Source of the DNA: Paramacrobiotus metropolitanus
Taxonomy: Eukaryota; Tardigrada; Eutardigrada; Parachela; Macrobiotidae
DNA length: 64,000 bases
Reading direction: 5' to 3'
Assembly: GCF_019649055.1 (NCBI RefSeq)
Contig: NW_026570225.1
Coordinates: 2,542,001 to 2,606,000 of the forward strand
In this document: positions 35,200 to 48,485 of the stretch, one piece after another
Layout: every line of letters starts with the position of its first letter
Position numbering within the stretch: the stretch's first letter is position 1
Made by a program: the position numbers and the translations under genes
The notes under the pieces: generated by a model
What the model was told of the DNA's origin: nothing
The model's input: only the letters and a program-made list of their open reading frames with translations
The model's database searches: none

Positions 35200-36400
35200 C
35201 TAAGAGCTGCTGTCGGATGAAGCGGAATTGTTCGCAACTCGATTCTGCAACATTTGGGTGATTTTCTCAGCGAGATTGGCAATTGTCTGTTGAACTGGCC
35301 ACTCCGCCAGCGTCCGCACATGATCGTTGTGCAGCAGATTCGACAACACATTCCGCAGGCGCTGGTGTTCTTCATTCACTCTGTTTCGCACATTTTCTGC
35401 ATAACACCAATTTCTCACAACACAGTTCCTAATAATTCTGGTTTTAGTTCCGACAGGCACCACAAGTCGTTTATTGTATTTACAATCAGATCTGGAAAAA
35501 AAATGCACACACCGCCAAGCCAGATTCACCGGCTGAAAAAGAGAAGATAAGAGCTTCTCGAATCATGTAAAGGAAATAACAGGTTCACAGTAACTAGCAG
35601 GAATATCTACTTTGAGATAAAAATTATTAAAACAACGATTTTGGAGGAAACAGAGCCCTGACAGAGTTATTCTACAAAACACAAATATTACCGTTTACCG
35701 GCACGATTATTCAAGTACGACTGTAAGGCGTTCACAACTTTCGGTGCATTTTCGCGAGTGGCCTGTACAGCTAGATCACGCAGATCTTTCACTCCCTGGT
35801 CCACCTGCAAAGTATAAAACGCGGACAAATTCAACCACAAATGAAATAAAACATCGTAGTTTACAAAATCCAGCGTTAAAAACAAAATTTAGTAAGGTAT
35901 AATTACGACAATCGACATGCGATGGTTGATTTTTCGCAGATGTGCTGTACCTGATTGCTCCATCCTTCACCGTAACGCCACTCCGTAACGTAATGCTCGC
36001 AGTTCTTCCTAAACAGATCATAGTGCACCTGCGTGCCCACCAACTTCCTCGCGTCCTCTACTAGTTTCTCCATGGGCAAAGGCTGTAGATTGCGGTGCGC
36101 TGCCCGTGGTTCTTGATTGTTTATCCGTACTCGACTGCCGCCCGCCACGACCTGCAGATCATCCAGTTTGACGTTGGCCTTGCCTGTCCAACTGATCTCA
36201 GAATCCGGTTGGCCACCGCGGACGTGAATCACCTGCCCGTCGCCCACGTACAGTCCCCAATGGCTGTACATATCGCGGTTGAATTCGATCAGGTCGCCCG
36301 GCAGCGGATGGAGATCATGCGGTCGGACAAAATCAGTGAGGAGATCGCGCGAATGACGGCGGTGCACTTCGTCCGCATGACGACTCTCACTGCTGCTCAT
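35200..36400 (-). CDS. LRAT/PLAAT-type (HRASLS) lipid acyltransferase-phospholipase
   Basis: This NlpC/P60-fold enzyme of the LRAT-like group moves or removes acyl chains on membrane phospholipids. The catalytic triad is visible: His in YSHWGLYVGDG, second His in QVIHV and the nucleophile Cys in KNCEHYVTEWRYG; PLPGDLIEF starts the domain. Exons 36400-35951, 35804-35699 and 35396-35200 join in frame for 250 residues. The hydrophobic C-terminal anchor usual in PLAAT proteins is absent. Two amphipathic helices replace it (DQGVKDLRDLAVQATRENAP and the last exon). If the second intron is retained, translation stops at about 35688 with AGKR, giving a shorter form. An upstream in-frame ATG at 36529 would add an Arg-rich leader, so the start is not certain. 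Confidence 0.85.
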
Positions 36401-37628
36401 TCTGGGGAAACAGCGAGAGGCAGGGACTACTACACGAACGCGCCGAGAGCTAGATGTGCAAAGGTTCGAGACGGGTTGGAATGTGGATTTCACCAAGGCA
36501 ACCACACGGTGGCGATACATCCACCGCACACCAACAAGCAGCTTGGTTCGTTCCTTGTTTTCTTCGATTCCTGGACTGCAGGGAATTCAGTACTACTAGA
36601 CAGTACTAGTACACTGAAATCACAATCTACAATCTATGACAAGTGCAAATCAACAGCTGCTGCAATGGTATTTCGATATCCACTCAGCCCAGTACTGCAA
36701 TTTCAGAAGTATGGGGAAAAATCTGAAGTCCGTCGATTGAAATCTTAAGAAACGCTATTAGCCAAAAGCAAATTTCCGAAGTCAGAAACAGCTTACTGTA
36801 CATGTGAACCAACGATGCAAACATATCTGGGAGCCTTCGAACTGTAAAGGGTTAACGTTGTTGCGGTGAAATTGAATGAATCAGCTGTTTGGATCAACCT
36901 ATACGTTTTATGTACGGTGCCGGTGTGTACTGTGTACCGTACTACACCCCACCGGTGTTCTATGGATATGCTCATCATCTCGTTCGTTCAAGAAATTTCC
37001 ACGGTGCGTAAGGAGCCGGCGGTGGGTATATTCCGCGTGACTAGATTTTTACATTTTTGGTTTTAATCTTTAAATTGCAGTGTTCACATAGTAATAAGTA
37101 TTAACAGTAAGTACAATTTAATAAGTAAGTTATGGCTTCAACGATAACGTTTAGCAAGTCACAGCATAAAGGTAAAACATATAATACATTCGTGTTAGAA
37201 TTTCATGTTGGCAGAGGAATTTATATCAAAATATCTTGCAACGAATTTGACTGCAGAATGTGCACTACAGTTCAAGACTCATATTCTGAAAATTTATTTT
37301 TATATTTATACAACAGTAACACAACAACGTAAGTCAACAAACGGTATACGAATTGATCTTAAGTTGTGCTGTACCTTTTTCTCATGGCTTTAGAAAATGT
37401 ATACCATTAAGGTTTTCCTCGAAAACAACTTTGTTTCATAAAGCCAAGGTTAATCACAACCATAGTCTCATTAAATTCTGAAATACAAACCCCAACTGAA
37501 AACCGGACAAATCCTTCAAACAAAAGTCAATTCAATTCAAGATTGGTCAATTCAAAGTTCAAAACGCAAAATAACAAAAGACCCAATTATGCCCATCAGG
37601 AAACATGAATACATAGAGATAAATTTGG
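36401..37628. other. Intergenic, no gene recognised
   Basis: Lies upstream of the LRAT-like gene and downstream of the DIDO1-like gene. It is mostly AT-rich beyond 36600. Several short frames have no splice context or family resemblance. Confidence 0.4.
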
Positions 37629-40600
37629 CTAAGGCGTCACAGGTTCGCTCCCGTCTCCTTGGATCACCTCCACCCGCGCACTCGATATACCACCACTATC
37701 CACTCCGCCGGTTTCCTTATCTGTCTGCAGATGATCATCATCTAGCCCTTTCTCGTCCTTCTGCTCCTCCGACGGATCCCGCTTCAGCTTCTTTCGCAGT
37801 GTGATGTCCCTTCCGAACTCATCTACACCCGTTTCTTCTTCCTTTTTACGACTTTCGCGTGCGCGACGAGGACTACGCGAACGTGAGCGTGACCGTGCCC
37901 GTTTTTCCCGGTCTCGTTCACGCTCTCGGCTTCGACTACGACTCTTCGACCTTCGCAAAATGGAAAAATTTATTGCATACTAACCAAATTCAAACACAAT
38001 AACTATTAAATACATTTGCGATATCAGTAAAGTTTCTCACTTTGAACGGTAACTACGACGGCGCGCCAAAGGTGATCGGCTTCTCGACCGTGATCGCCGA
38101 CCACTTCGAATTCCACGCTCTTTCCGCTCGTTACTTCGCTCTCGCACTCTATTAGGTCGACGACTATCCGAATTCCATCGTTCAGGACGATCCTCTCGCT
38201 TATCTCCGGACCGTGGCGGACCTGGCCAACGTCCATTTTCGTCTCGGTCACGACGGTCCACGCGCTCATTCCGTCGTTGATCCGGTGGACCTCTGGCCCG
38301 AAAATCGCCATGCTCCTCAGGGGGACCCTGCTGCTGGCGAAATGGCCCTCCAGGTGGCGCACGTCGGTTGAATTCGCCCGGAAAATTGCTCGGTTGATGG
38401 GGTGGCGGTCCAAGGGGCGGAGGAAACGGTGGAAATGACCCCCGTGGTCCCGGAAAACCCGGTGGTGGCTGGCCGGGATTGAAACCTGGAGGTGGGTGGC
38501 TTAAGCTAGGTGGTCGCATGTTGTATCCAGTAGGAGCCAGATTCATCGGCGGGGCCACTCCCAATAATGGACCACTTGGGCCGGGTCCAAGTAGAGAACC
38601 ACCAGGAGGAATGGGTGGCAGCGGTGCCGGCGCAACACTCACAGGCGGTGCCGATACGGGTGGTGGGGCGGTAGTACCTTCTCCCGGCCCGGAAATGGAT
38701 TTCAGCGCTTCTTTCAGTCCGGGGGGCAGTTGGATTCTCGACAAATTCTCGATAAATTTCTGTGAGAATCCAAACCCATCGTCGTCTTTTTCTGGGGGCG
38801 GGGCAGCTTGCGACACAACCGGTGGTGGCACCGACAGATTAGGTGGCGGTACGGTGATGGGCGCGTAAGTCATACTCGGGGGAGGAACAGTAATAGGAGC
38901 GTAAACAGGAGCAGCGGCGGATTCCACAGCCGACGCTGGCGCCAGTGGTGTCACTGGCTGCCCATCGACTGCTACTTTCGCTGCAGCATTCAGCCGTGCC
39001 AACCGGGGATCCACAGGAACTGCTGGTTTGGACGCTTTTGTCCCACTAGGCTGTTTTGCCGAAACGCTCTTCACAACCTCCTTTAAGGCTCCCTGATGGA
39101 AGCTCGGCAACGAATCCATCACCTTCAACAGATCTGCCGGTGTGACTTTTGTAGTGAGGGGCGCAGATGTGACTGGAGGCGGCGCATTAGTAACTACGAG
39201 TGGTTTAACTTCCGATGCCTTGGAAGTGGGGGCATCATCCTCAATATCCATCGGTTCACTCGTATCAGGGGAAGGCTGACGGGGAATGGTGAGGAATTTT
39301 CCCACGATCGGGTCCGCTTTGGTCTGATTAATATTGGGTGAGTTCTCGGCACTGTCTGGTGTTTTAGGAGATACGTAATTAGCCACTCGCGTCATTCCTA
39401 CTGACGGGAGAGCAGGCACATCAAATATTCCACGCCCTATCGGCGGACCAGTTCGCAGAGGACTGTGGAAAACGATTATACCCAGGAAGATCTTGGGATG
39501 CTTGCCATCAAATGCTACAGAAAACAAGTCTATACAGTTTTTCAAGTATCTCAATAAGAATAAGCCATACCAATGCCTTCCGGAAATCGCAGTCCGTCTG
39601 GTAATGGTTCATCTTCCTTAAGAGCAATGATGTAGAAGTCTTTGAAAGTAGCAGGCAGAGGTCCGATAACGGCAACCCGGCCGCGAGTCGTCAAAAAATA
39701 GTGATAGGAATTAAATTCACTGCTCACGCGACCGGGTGGCGGTTTAAAGGTCACCAAGGCCATTTCCTAAAAACACGTTATCATAATTGCTCATTTTGCT
39801 CATTGTACCGCTATCGTAATTGCTCATTTTACATTTCGTACACACCTTCAACGGCTTCACTTGCTCGATGTACGGCCACAATTGTCCAGGTTGGATTCGA
39901 CCAAGCTGTCGCACTTTCTTGGGAATTTCCTGCATTAAAAACGCAGTTGTACTAATGATAATCAGATTTTCGTGTTATTTTAAGACTAACATGCATGGCT
40001 TCTGAAGCTCGGCCGTAAACAGCAAAGCCTTCAAGTTTCACAATAGGAAGATCGCATGTATCAACTTCGCCTTGCCAGATCACACCGCGAGCAGAGGCTT
40101 TGGCTTCTTCATCCGCATCCGGAGAAAATTCCGACGTTCTAAATGAAGCATCACCAGCAATTACGGCACGAATATCTTACAGTACTGTAGCAAAAACAAA
40201 TTTAAACTAACGTACGATGACTGAGGCGATGAAGCATTCGGTGACGTCTCCGTGGAACGTGAAAATCTGGATTTCTTGGCTGGGACAGAATCATCTGGGA
40301 CACGAAAGGAAGCTGTTGATGAACTGGAATGAGCGACGGGAGTTCTTGGCCCATAGAAGACCCGCGGAGGTTGTTCAGCATTTTTCTCTTCTTCTTTGAC
40401 TTTACTCTGCAGAGTGGAACTGTATTTCTCCAAATCCCGCGAAAATCCCGGCAGCGACGAAGTACATATCCGGCAGTTGGCATCGAAAATGTGATCTTCG
40501 TGCTCGCCGGTGGTGTCAGGCCGTGAAGCACCTCCTTCTGGACTCTTTATGATGTCAGTGTGCGGCGATTCCGAAGATTCTCGAGGTGAAATGTGAGATG

Positions 40601-43600
40601 GAAAAGTACTGCCAGTCGGTGAGGACAAAACGGCGGGAGAGAAATTGGATTTCAATTCCACGGGCGAAATCTTTTCGGCGTTCTCATCTGGTTTATTCTA
40701 TAGTTTAGCAAAAATGACGTTAAAATGGTATTTATTTTTGGAAATTCATTAAACCGCTTTCAACGTATTTGGATAGTATTTTAACAAAAAAGAGCTTGAA
40801 AACTCGAAAATACTGTATATGCGAGGAAGAACAAAAAATATTCACACTGACAGCATTCTTACATCTTCCAGTATCTCCCTATCCTGCGACAGAAATTCCT
40901 CTTCAATTGGCTCCTCTCCACGATGGGTTTTCTTTATGTTCGGTTTAGAATCGATGTCCTCAGTTTGTGTTTGAATTAGCATATCCAACTCCTATTACAT
41001 AACAATGTTGACTAACATCTAACGGTGCAAAATTAAATACCGATCTACCTTTTTTATTTCATTCTGCCGCCACTGTGCCATGGAGTCGGATGCCATCTGC
41101 TCCGGAGTTAAATCCACCACCTTGTCTGGATGGACTTCTTTCCGCAGGATTCGACGAAAAAAATTCTCATTCTTCTTGTCATTAATATTCATAACAATGG
41201 TACGATATTTCCGTTTGTAAGCATTTCCGGTGTCCTTGAAGTTGTGGAAAAGCCCGGCTTCCAGCTCATCGACAATTTTCGATATCATAGCTGGACTGAT
41301 ATCTTGTAAATCTGGTGCTTCTCTCCATCTACAAGTGTTTCGAAGGCATGCCGATTTATGTATTTTATCAGCAAAAAGTTAATTGGAAACAGTTACTAAA
41401 AGTGGTATTTACCTATTAGTGAGATGATCCTTGAGCATCATCTTAGTCGTGGCACGCACTGGATCATCCTGTGGTCCCGCGGTGGATCCCTTCTCTTCTG
41501 CTTGCAACACCTCGTCAGGAACCGGCACATAAAACGTTTGATGGCCTTCCAAGAACCCTATGATATTGCTTCGCAATGGAGCATTCTCGCCATTCAGTTC
41601 TCGTCCACCGTGCTTTTCCTTCACAGCAACCCGATCATCTGGAATATCCGGGATAGATTTGGCCAGTCGCATGGCCAGTATGGCATGCTGGTGAATACAT
41701 TTAGAACTGCAATATAACGAGTTTTCCCGAGCCGAAGCGCTCTTGCACACCATGCAATGGTGGCGGCGGATTTTCGGTCGCGTCGGTTCGGAAGATTTGT
41801 GAGAAGACTGTGACGAAGCCGGGGAAGCTTTCATGGTGGGCGTCGTCGGTGTGCGTGGTTCAGAAGTTTTTATATCGGCACTGAAGAGCTGCGGCCGATT
41901 ATTCTACAGAAACATGTAAAACACAATATTCAAGTGCTGACTGTTCTAACAGAAGATTATTTGAAAAAAAGACAAAGTATTTCATACAACTAACGCAAAT
42001 CATAGACTTAAATTCAGTTCATACATTTTTAGCCAACTTTTCGGTTTAGTTTACCTTGGGGGGTGGTACAACGGGAAGCGAAGGCCTTTTCTGTTTGTAT
42101 TCCAAACGAGGCTTTCCCAGCGCGGTAAGTCTCTAAAAAAAACACGCCAAATAACTTTTTTCCCAGATCGTTGAAGTCGGTCTACACGAAACGGTTTAAT
42201 GTCGACTCTTAATCAGCAACAAATCTGTTACACGGGACTGCAAAATTCAATGAAAGAAACCGAGCGAATCAGTTAATTTATGAGTACGTAAGAGATAAGT
42301 GAGAAAGGCATTTCACATACCAATCCACTGCTATCCGCCTCCACCGGCAGCGGTTTTTCTTCTTTAATTTTCTCCTCCACTTTCTTCTTAACATGTCGAG
42401 CTTCATTAGACTTTTGCCGTTGAATAAATTCTTTCAGATCGCCTTTCATGGGCTTGAGTTTCGACTGCGTGGAGTCTTTCACAATTTTGACCTTTCCTTC
42501 CTTCTTTTCCTTGACTTTCGGTGGCGTCTCCTTCGCTCCTGTTTTTTCTCTTCCCGTCTCCACAGAACTAGTTTCTGCACTGGTCACATCGTTCCCGCTG
42601 CTACTATCGGAAGGAGGCACACCTTTTTCTTTATCGCTGGATGTAATCTCTTCGGATGGAGCACTAACGACGGGCTTGGTCGCTTCCACTTTAACAACAG
42701 GAACAGCATTGCTCAGCGCTGTGTTCTTCTTCCGGCATGGCGGACAGAACCAAGGCAAATTTTTACGGGCGTAATTTTTCCCCTGGGCTTTAGAGACGCC
42801 CACACAGGTGCCGTGATACCATTCGTCACACTTATCACAGGAGATCATGAATCTGTTCAACAAAATACCGTTATGAATTATTCATGTGATAGATGTGAAT
42901 GACACATCCCACGTCCATAACATGCATTCTGTTCATAGTTGCGCAGCGCTACACCTACTGACCAGTGGTCACTTGCAAGTTCCAGGATAACTAGATTTTA
43001 CAAACGTCACTAGTAATAAATTTACGGGCGGGCAGCAGACTTTGGCGTACGAAAAGCATGAAAGAACGGCAATGAAAGAGTGGTCAGTGGGGTTACCGTG
43101 TTGTCGACATCCCTACCGACGAGGCAGTTTAACCACATCGCTGGTTTTTTTTCGGATATGCCTTTTTTCCTGCTTGAAGTTGTATATGACAGAATGCAAG
43201 TGGTAATTGTTATAACTCTGTAAAGGGCAGTCACCGCGCTAAATAATTGTCAAATTCGAATGATTTATCAGCATTAATTTTTTGTAGTTGACCAATAGTC
43301 AATATCATTGCCGGTACAGAGATTTTTTACTGCGCAGTGCGCACGTCATTAGTGAGCACCTATGGCTTGAATATCAAACCACAATTATCGTAATCGATCG
43401 TTCCGATTTCTTGCAATTAGGTTTCGTATATTCGTGTTTCGTATTGCATTAGTATTACACCGGCCCACCGGGTACCTATGCAATGTTTCAACTTACAGTC
43501 TCAGTCCCGTGAAATATCTAGGTAAAACTTGCAATTTGCAAGCGCATGCCAGGAAGAGTTCAAGAAATACGAATTAGCATAATTGTCGATTTCTGCGGGC

Positions 43601-44687
43601 AGACTTGATCAGAGGCTTTTGCGACTGACTTTTGAGTACTACAAAGTATGTTACCAGCTGTGCATTTGTTTTCAATGGATTTCAAACATTCATCTGTTGT
43701 GTAACTGTGAAGTAATTGGATAATTTTCTGCGTATTAACTGACGCTGTGGAAAGGTGTCGTGCTGCGCAAAATACACACTGGAACAAGAAAAATATTCTA
43801 CGAACCGATTGCCATATGGTTTTTTGCAGATACAATACAGTTTTGTCTGATTGACGCTACTGTTTGCATCATCGGAACTGTCGCTGTCGTCTTCGACGGC
43901 TGAGACCCGGCGACTGCTGGCTTCCCTTTTGGGACGCTCCTCCATTTTCTCTGTAAACACACAGAATCCGCCTTCACCCAACCTACTCTCCAAGTGCATC
44001 AAAATACTGTGCAACAGAAAACAGTGACCTTTCCAACCAGCCAATGCTATTCGTACCTGGAGTCTCGTCAGACGGTTCCGCGGGCAGTTCGACCGGCGGA
44101 GTGGGTTCTTTCAGCGGCAGACTGGGCTTCTCGTCTTCTTCACGTTCAAGCGCCAAATTATCAATCGAATACGGATCGTCTGACTGAACCGACGATGCGG
44201 TTGTCGTTGCGCTGTCTGCTTGCGATACTGTCGACATGCTATCAGTTATGCTACCAGTTTTACTGACATCAATCCCGTTGTCACTATCAAGAGGTATACG
44301 CTTTCCATTAGCACTGGAAGCCGGTGACATACTACTAGCGGGACTTTTAGCAGAACGTTTACGGCCTCCCGCAAAAGCTAAAGCATTATCATAGCAAAAA
44401 TCCGGATCGAATTTCTTCCGTGAACTGCGCCCGGACGAACGAGTTCGGCCGCTCCAGTCTTCCGTGTTCGCATCAGATGAAGAGGCTTCCGAAGTCCGGG
44501 TGCTGCCACGGCCCCGGCGCCCAGTTGGTCTAGAAGTGGGCACCACCTCGCTCAGTGGCAAGAGGACATCTTTGCCCGTAGCCACTTTCTCCTCTTCTGG
44601 GTTAACATTAGCTGCACCTTCGCCTAAAGTAATTTCGGTCTGCACGTCCGGAACTACGCCAGCATCCTCCACCATTAACTCATCCAT
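37629..44687 (-). CDS. DIDO1: DIDO1/PHF3-type protein: PHD, TFIIS-M, SPOC and RS tail
   Basis: This nuclear regulator of RNA polymerase II elongation has about thirteen exons and roughly 1,600 residues. A Ser-rich acidic N-terminus starts at MDELMVEDAG. The PHD finger is split by a 0.9-kb intron (LYCICKKPYGNRF then MISCDKCDEWYHG; last Cys pair in WFCPPC, about 43840-42735). A CxxC-type cysteine cluster follows (HHCMVCK, LYCSSKC; about 41750-41690), then a TFIIS central domain (41290-41050: AGLFHNFKDTGNAYKRKYRT, LTPEQMASDSMAQWR). The SPOC domain (40115-39555; VIWQGEVDTCDLPIVKLEGF, then YHYFLTTRGRVAVIGPLP) is the part that reads the phosphorylated Pol II tail in PHF3. The last exons are Pro-rich, then strongly RS/RE repetitive. 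Vertebrate DIDO3 also has a long Pro/Arg tail. All domains look intact. Confidence 0.9.
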
Positions 44688-45082
44688 TCTACACAAATAA
44701 AGAATATGGAAATAACAACACAAATTAACTGAAACTTGTAAGACAAAATTAATTGAAACTTGTAAGACATTCTGTAGCATTTTAGGAAAATTCTAATATT
44801 TCCTACCGGACATTTTACAAAGAGCGAAAAATTTTAATTGCAACAAGTCCATTAATGATTACCAATCCAGCATAGATTACAAAAGACGTCCACGGTACAT
44901 ACAGGGCCCAGGCTCACTACTCAATGATTTGACATGAAAAGTGGACAATAAATATTTATGGACTCTGAAGAAAATTTTACTTGTAGCACCAAGTATGCGT
45001 CTTTACCGTGTACAAGGTATCCTTCAACCGTGGAATTACTTCTAAAGAATCAAAAACAGGTGCAGACGGAAACGGTAACGAT

Positions 45083-45240
45083 ACAAGCCTGTCCGGTAAT
45101 TTCTGCCGGTTCAATACAGCGAAATACACAAATTTGCGTGAAACGCCAAACGTAGTGTAGTGGCAATCGCTATAGCGCAGACTTCGCGCTAAATATGTGC
45201 TATCTGTACCTTTACGACAGAAATTACCGGACAAGCTTGT
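45083..45240. repeat. Inverted repeat with 23-bp arms
   Basis: Arms 45083-45105 and 45218-45240 are reverse complements at 22 of 23 positions (core TGTCCGGTAATTTCTG), separated by 112 bp. The size fits a miniature inverted-repeat element or a foldback transcript. Target-site duplications are not obvious at the arm ends. The loop has no coding potential. Confidence 0.7.
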
Positions 45241-47350
45241 ACACCACTGGCGGCATTGGCGTATAATTTCTCTTTATAGGTGTGATACGTTTTAACGGTT
45301 TCTCCAGTCCATATGACAGCCACCTGCAGATGCTTAGTGCTCACTAGTAGTTTTCTTATGTCTGTTTCCTGGGCTCGCACTAAAACGCCTCATACTTTTC
45401 AGTTAAAAAAGTAAAAAAAAAATTTACGGCGTTTTATAATCTCCCATCTACCTTTCCACATTTTCTTGTGGTCACTGCTTTCATTTTTCTGTATTTTACT
45501 CTGCATCTTACTGTACAAGGGCAGAGCTTCTATTTGTCCAGTTATGTTCAATTGAGACAGTTACCACTATCTATTTAGTATTTACCAGCGACCAGCTGAT
45601 CTTGTGCTTCGATACACTGCAGTTCTGAACAAACGGAAGCCGCATCTACGAACGACAACAATGGCCATACATCCACAGCATAAGTCCATACAATAAACAT
45701 AACAAAAATATGAGGATACTACGATTTTGTAGAAATACCGAAATTCTTGTGTCAGACTCCCATGCTATTAATGTGCCATTAAAACTGCTGCAGTACTAGT
45801 ACAAAACCTCCTATTTTTGCGCGCGTAATTCATTTTTTGTAAATCGATGCCTTTTAATTAGAACACTGTATTAATTCAAAATTACGCTATTACTCACATC
45901 AAAAGGATTACACGGCCCTGCAACTATAATCTCTGCAAATAAGTAAGTACTGTAAGTGCTTACTGAATTACATTAATTTACGCGTAGTCAGTCAGCAGTA
46001 GCACTCAACAATAAAGCAGTGGATGGCCATTCGGAAACTAAACATGTTACGGTATTATCTACAGATACAGATTTGGACTTATAATTTATTTAGTACTGTA
46101 ATCCAACAAGTAAAGTTGTTTTATCGTATAATCGTGAAAAAAAATCACTGGTGTCTCTCAAACTTGCTGCTACGAGAATCCTCCAACAAAAATGGAATCC
46201 TCATTCATTATGCTTACATTCGGTTATGTCAAATTAAAATCACTTAAACTTTAATATTTTTATAGCAGCAGGCCACCACAGTAGTCGATCTTCACCAAAT
46301 GCCATTATGCCCCACATTAATGGCACCAACTACAAAAAGCCAACACATAAAGGGAAAAGATGAAAATATCCTTTCCTGAGATCCAAGAGCAACTCGTACA
46401 AATACACTTCGTAGTTCTCGCGCCAGCGAACCCAACAACTGTGCAGCTGCAGCCAAATCTGATCCAGATCTGCTACACGTTAGTGTTGCTCAGTCATGTT
46501 ATTTCACAAACCTTCACGGTTTTACCCAAGAGTTAAAATAAACATCTTTTTATCGTTCATTATTCATCTTACGTTGTTGTGTTCTGGTTCCAGGAAAAAA
46601 GGCAGGAAGAAGGATAACGGAAGAAGGACTCCAGTCCACAATTCGAAGCTTCTCTCCTTCTACACACCAAACGCCATCTAGATTTTAGACTTTACTTTCC
46701 TGCGCCGAGCCGTGATTAATCCTTGTTAAGCATGACAAAACAGCACATGCTTACTAATTTGTAGAGGTATGGAATGAAAGTTCAAACATGCTATTTAAAA
46801 CAATGAACAAATAACCAAGAGTTATGTCGATGTCGTCATCCATAAACACAGGAACTACGCATCTAGGCCCCGAGACCCCTAAGCTTGTTTCATCCACGTT
46901 TTTCGTCGAGCCTGTCGCTCACTTGTCAGTAGAAACCAGTCAGATATAAAGAAGGCACCAGCCATTTCCGTATGGGTTTAGTGACAAGCCGGCCCGATCA
47001 AAATTTGTTTTGTTATTGGTAGCATGGCGTACGGTACAAAACCTCACCAGGCAGTACCGTACCAGGCGTAGCGTGGCGTAGTTGTAGCAGACTGTAGGTT
47101 GTCCGTCCCCGCGGTAGTTTTATTCGTGCTGTAAGGGGCATGTCGAACCTCATTGCCTATACTACTGCACCTTCTGTTAACAGTATTTGCCCGTATTAAC
47201 GGCCGTAAGTACTTCTTGTTCTAATCAATAAGAAGTAAGAACCTCAAAATTCAAAAACATCAAAATGTTCCTATCATAATTAATAAGTACACGAATTACT
47301 TAAAAGCAGGTTAGGAACACGAAGTATACACTATACATACATATTAAAAA

Positions 47351-47375
47351 CGCTCGCTCGCTTCGCTCGCTCGCT
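47351..47375. repeat. GCTC-rich palindromic microsatellite
   Basis: Two GCTCGCTCGC blocks meet at a central TTC, making an abrupt GC-rich patch in AT-rich DNA. This is probably slippage-derived. Confidence 0.7.
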
Positions 47376-48485
47376 TGACTATACAGAACTGTACATACTT
47401 ACTGCATATTTACCACATCAGAACTGCACAGAACTCGAATTTTTTCTGTGATTAGGCCGCCCCTTTCGATTGATGCTTGTTAAGTGACTATTTTCGAATT
47501 TGATGTAAAATTATTGGTGGAGAGAATACTTACACATGCATATTAATGCAAACATAGTTAAACATAGTAATGCAAACATACATACAGATTACTTACCATG
47601 TAGGGTCAGTAGAGACTAGTACTACAGAATATCGAGACTTCCAGATGATTTTTAAAAGAAATTTAAAAATTACTTAATTAATACTACTACAGTACTACTA
47701 CGTAATAATTACAAGTACTGACTAACTAGTAATTTTTATGGAGCAGGCACCCTACAGGGCCTACACTCACAAACTCATGGTCACGTGAGTAAGTAGCTAG
47801 AGGAAGCCGGAAACTTATGCCTTAGTTTTCTATTCGGACCTTCGGTAGACTAAATGTACGACACCGATATGGTTAATCATGTTTAATCAACGTTTCCAAG
47901 TTCCAGATCCAGTAAGTTCCAGTAAGCAGGAACTAGAGCACTCTGCTTGCCAGCGGCAACCAGTACTTAAGCACTTGATAAGTTGATACTAGTAATGTTA
48001 ACATTGTGGACTGTGTCATTGTGATGATAATAATAAATCAATTAATGCCAGTGGTAATAAAAGCGTAATTTCTGTGCATTTGTTTAGTTGGTCTAGCTGG
48101 TAACTTTGCAAGTACCGTTGTCCGCTGATATCTAGAAACGTGAGAACATTGGAAGTCGTGTTGAACTCAACTGCGCTTTAATGCTTTATCCATACGAAAA
48201 TCGCAACAAAAGCACGCTCATTCAAAAACCCGTGGGCTACTCAAAAAATGGAATGCTTCAGTGCATATGTCCCGCATACTACTCCGCGCAAGGCTATAAG
48301 CCCAGAGATCTCCGCGTGACAGGAACTAGAGCACTATCCGAAAAGAACAACCGAAAAGACCGACACTGTGATTTACGATAAAATAAAGATCAGCAATCCA
48401 AAAAAAAACTGTGGAAACACGGAAGTTACAACAAAAGGCGCTATTGTGCCCACCGTCAACAAAGCTGGACATCCCAGTGCTGGTC

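Larger units (their letters stand above)
44688..48485. other. 3.8-kb gene-poor interval
   Basis: I find no supported gene. Visible structures are the inverted repeat at 45083-45240, a GCTC-rich palindromic microsatellite at 47351-47375, and a phrase GGAACTAGAGCACT repeated near 47929 and 48321. A plus-strand stretch at 46260-46360, read after a possible acceptor, has weak coding character but no recognised family. The 5' end of DIDO1 and the 3' end of the peroxiredoxin lie at the two edges. Confidence 0.4.

Noticed and set aside
42865-43800. A separate small gene inside the large DIDO1 intron
   Set aside because: Frames there (for example 43022-43234) lack family resemblance. The PHD finger is clearly split across this interval, so it is an intron.
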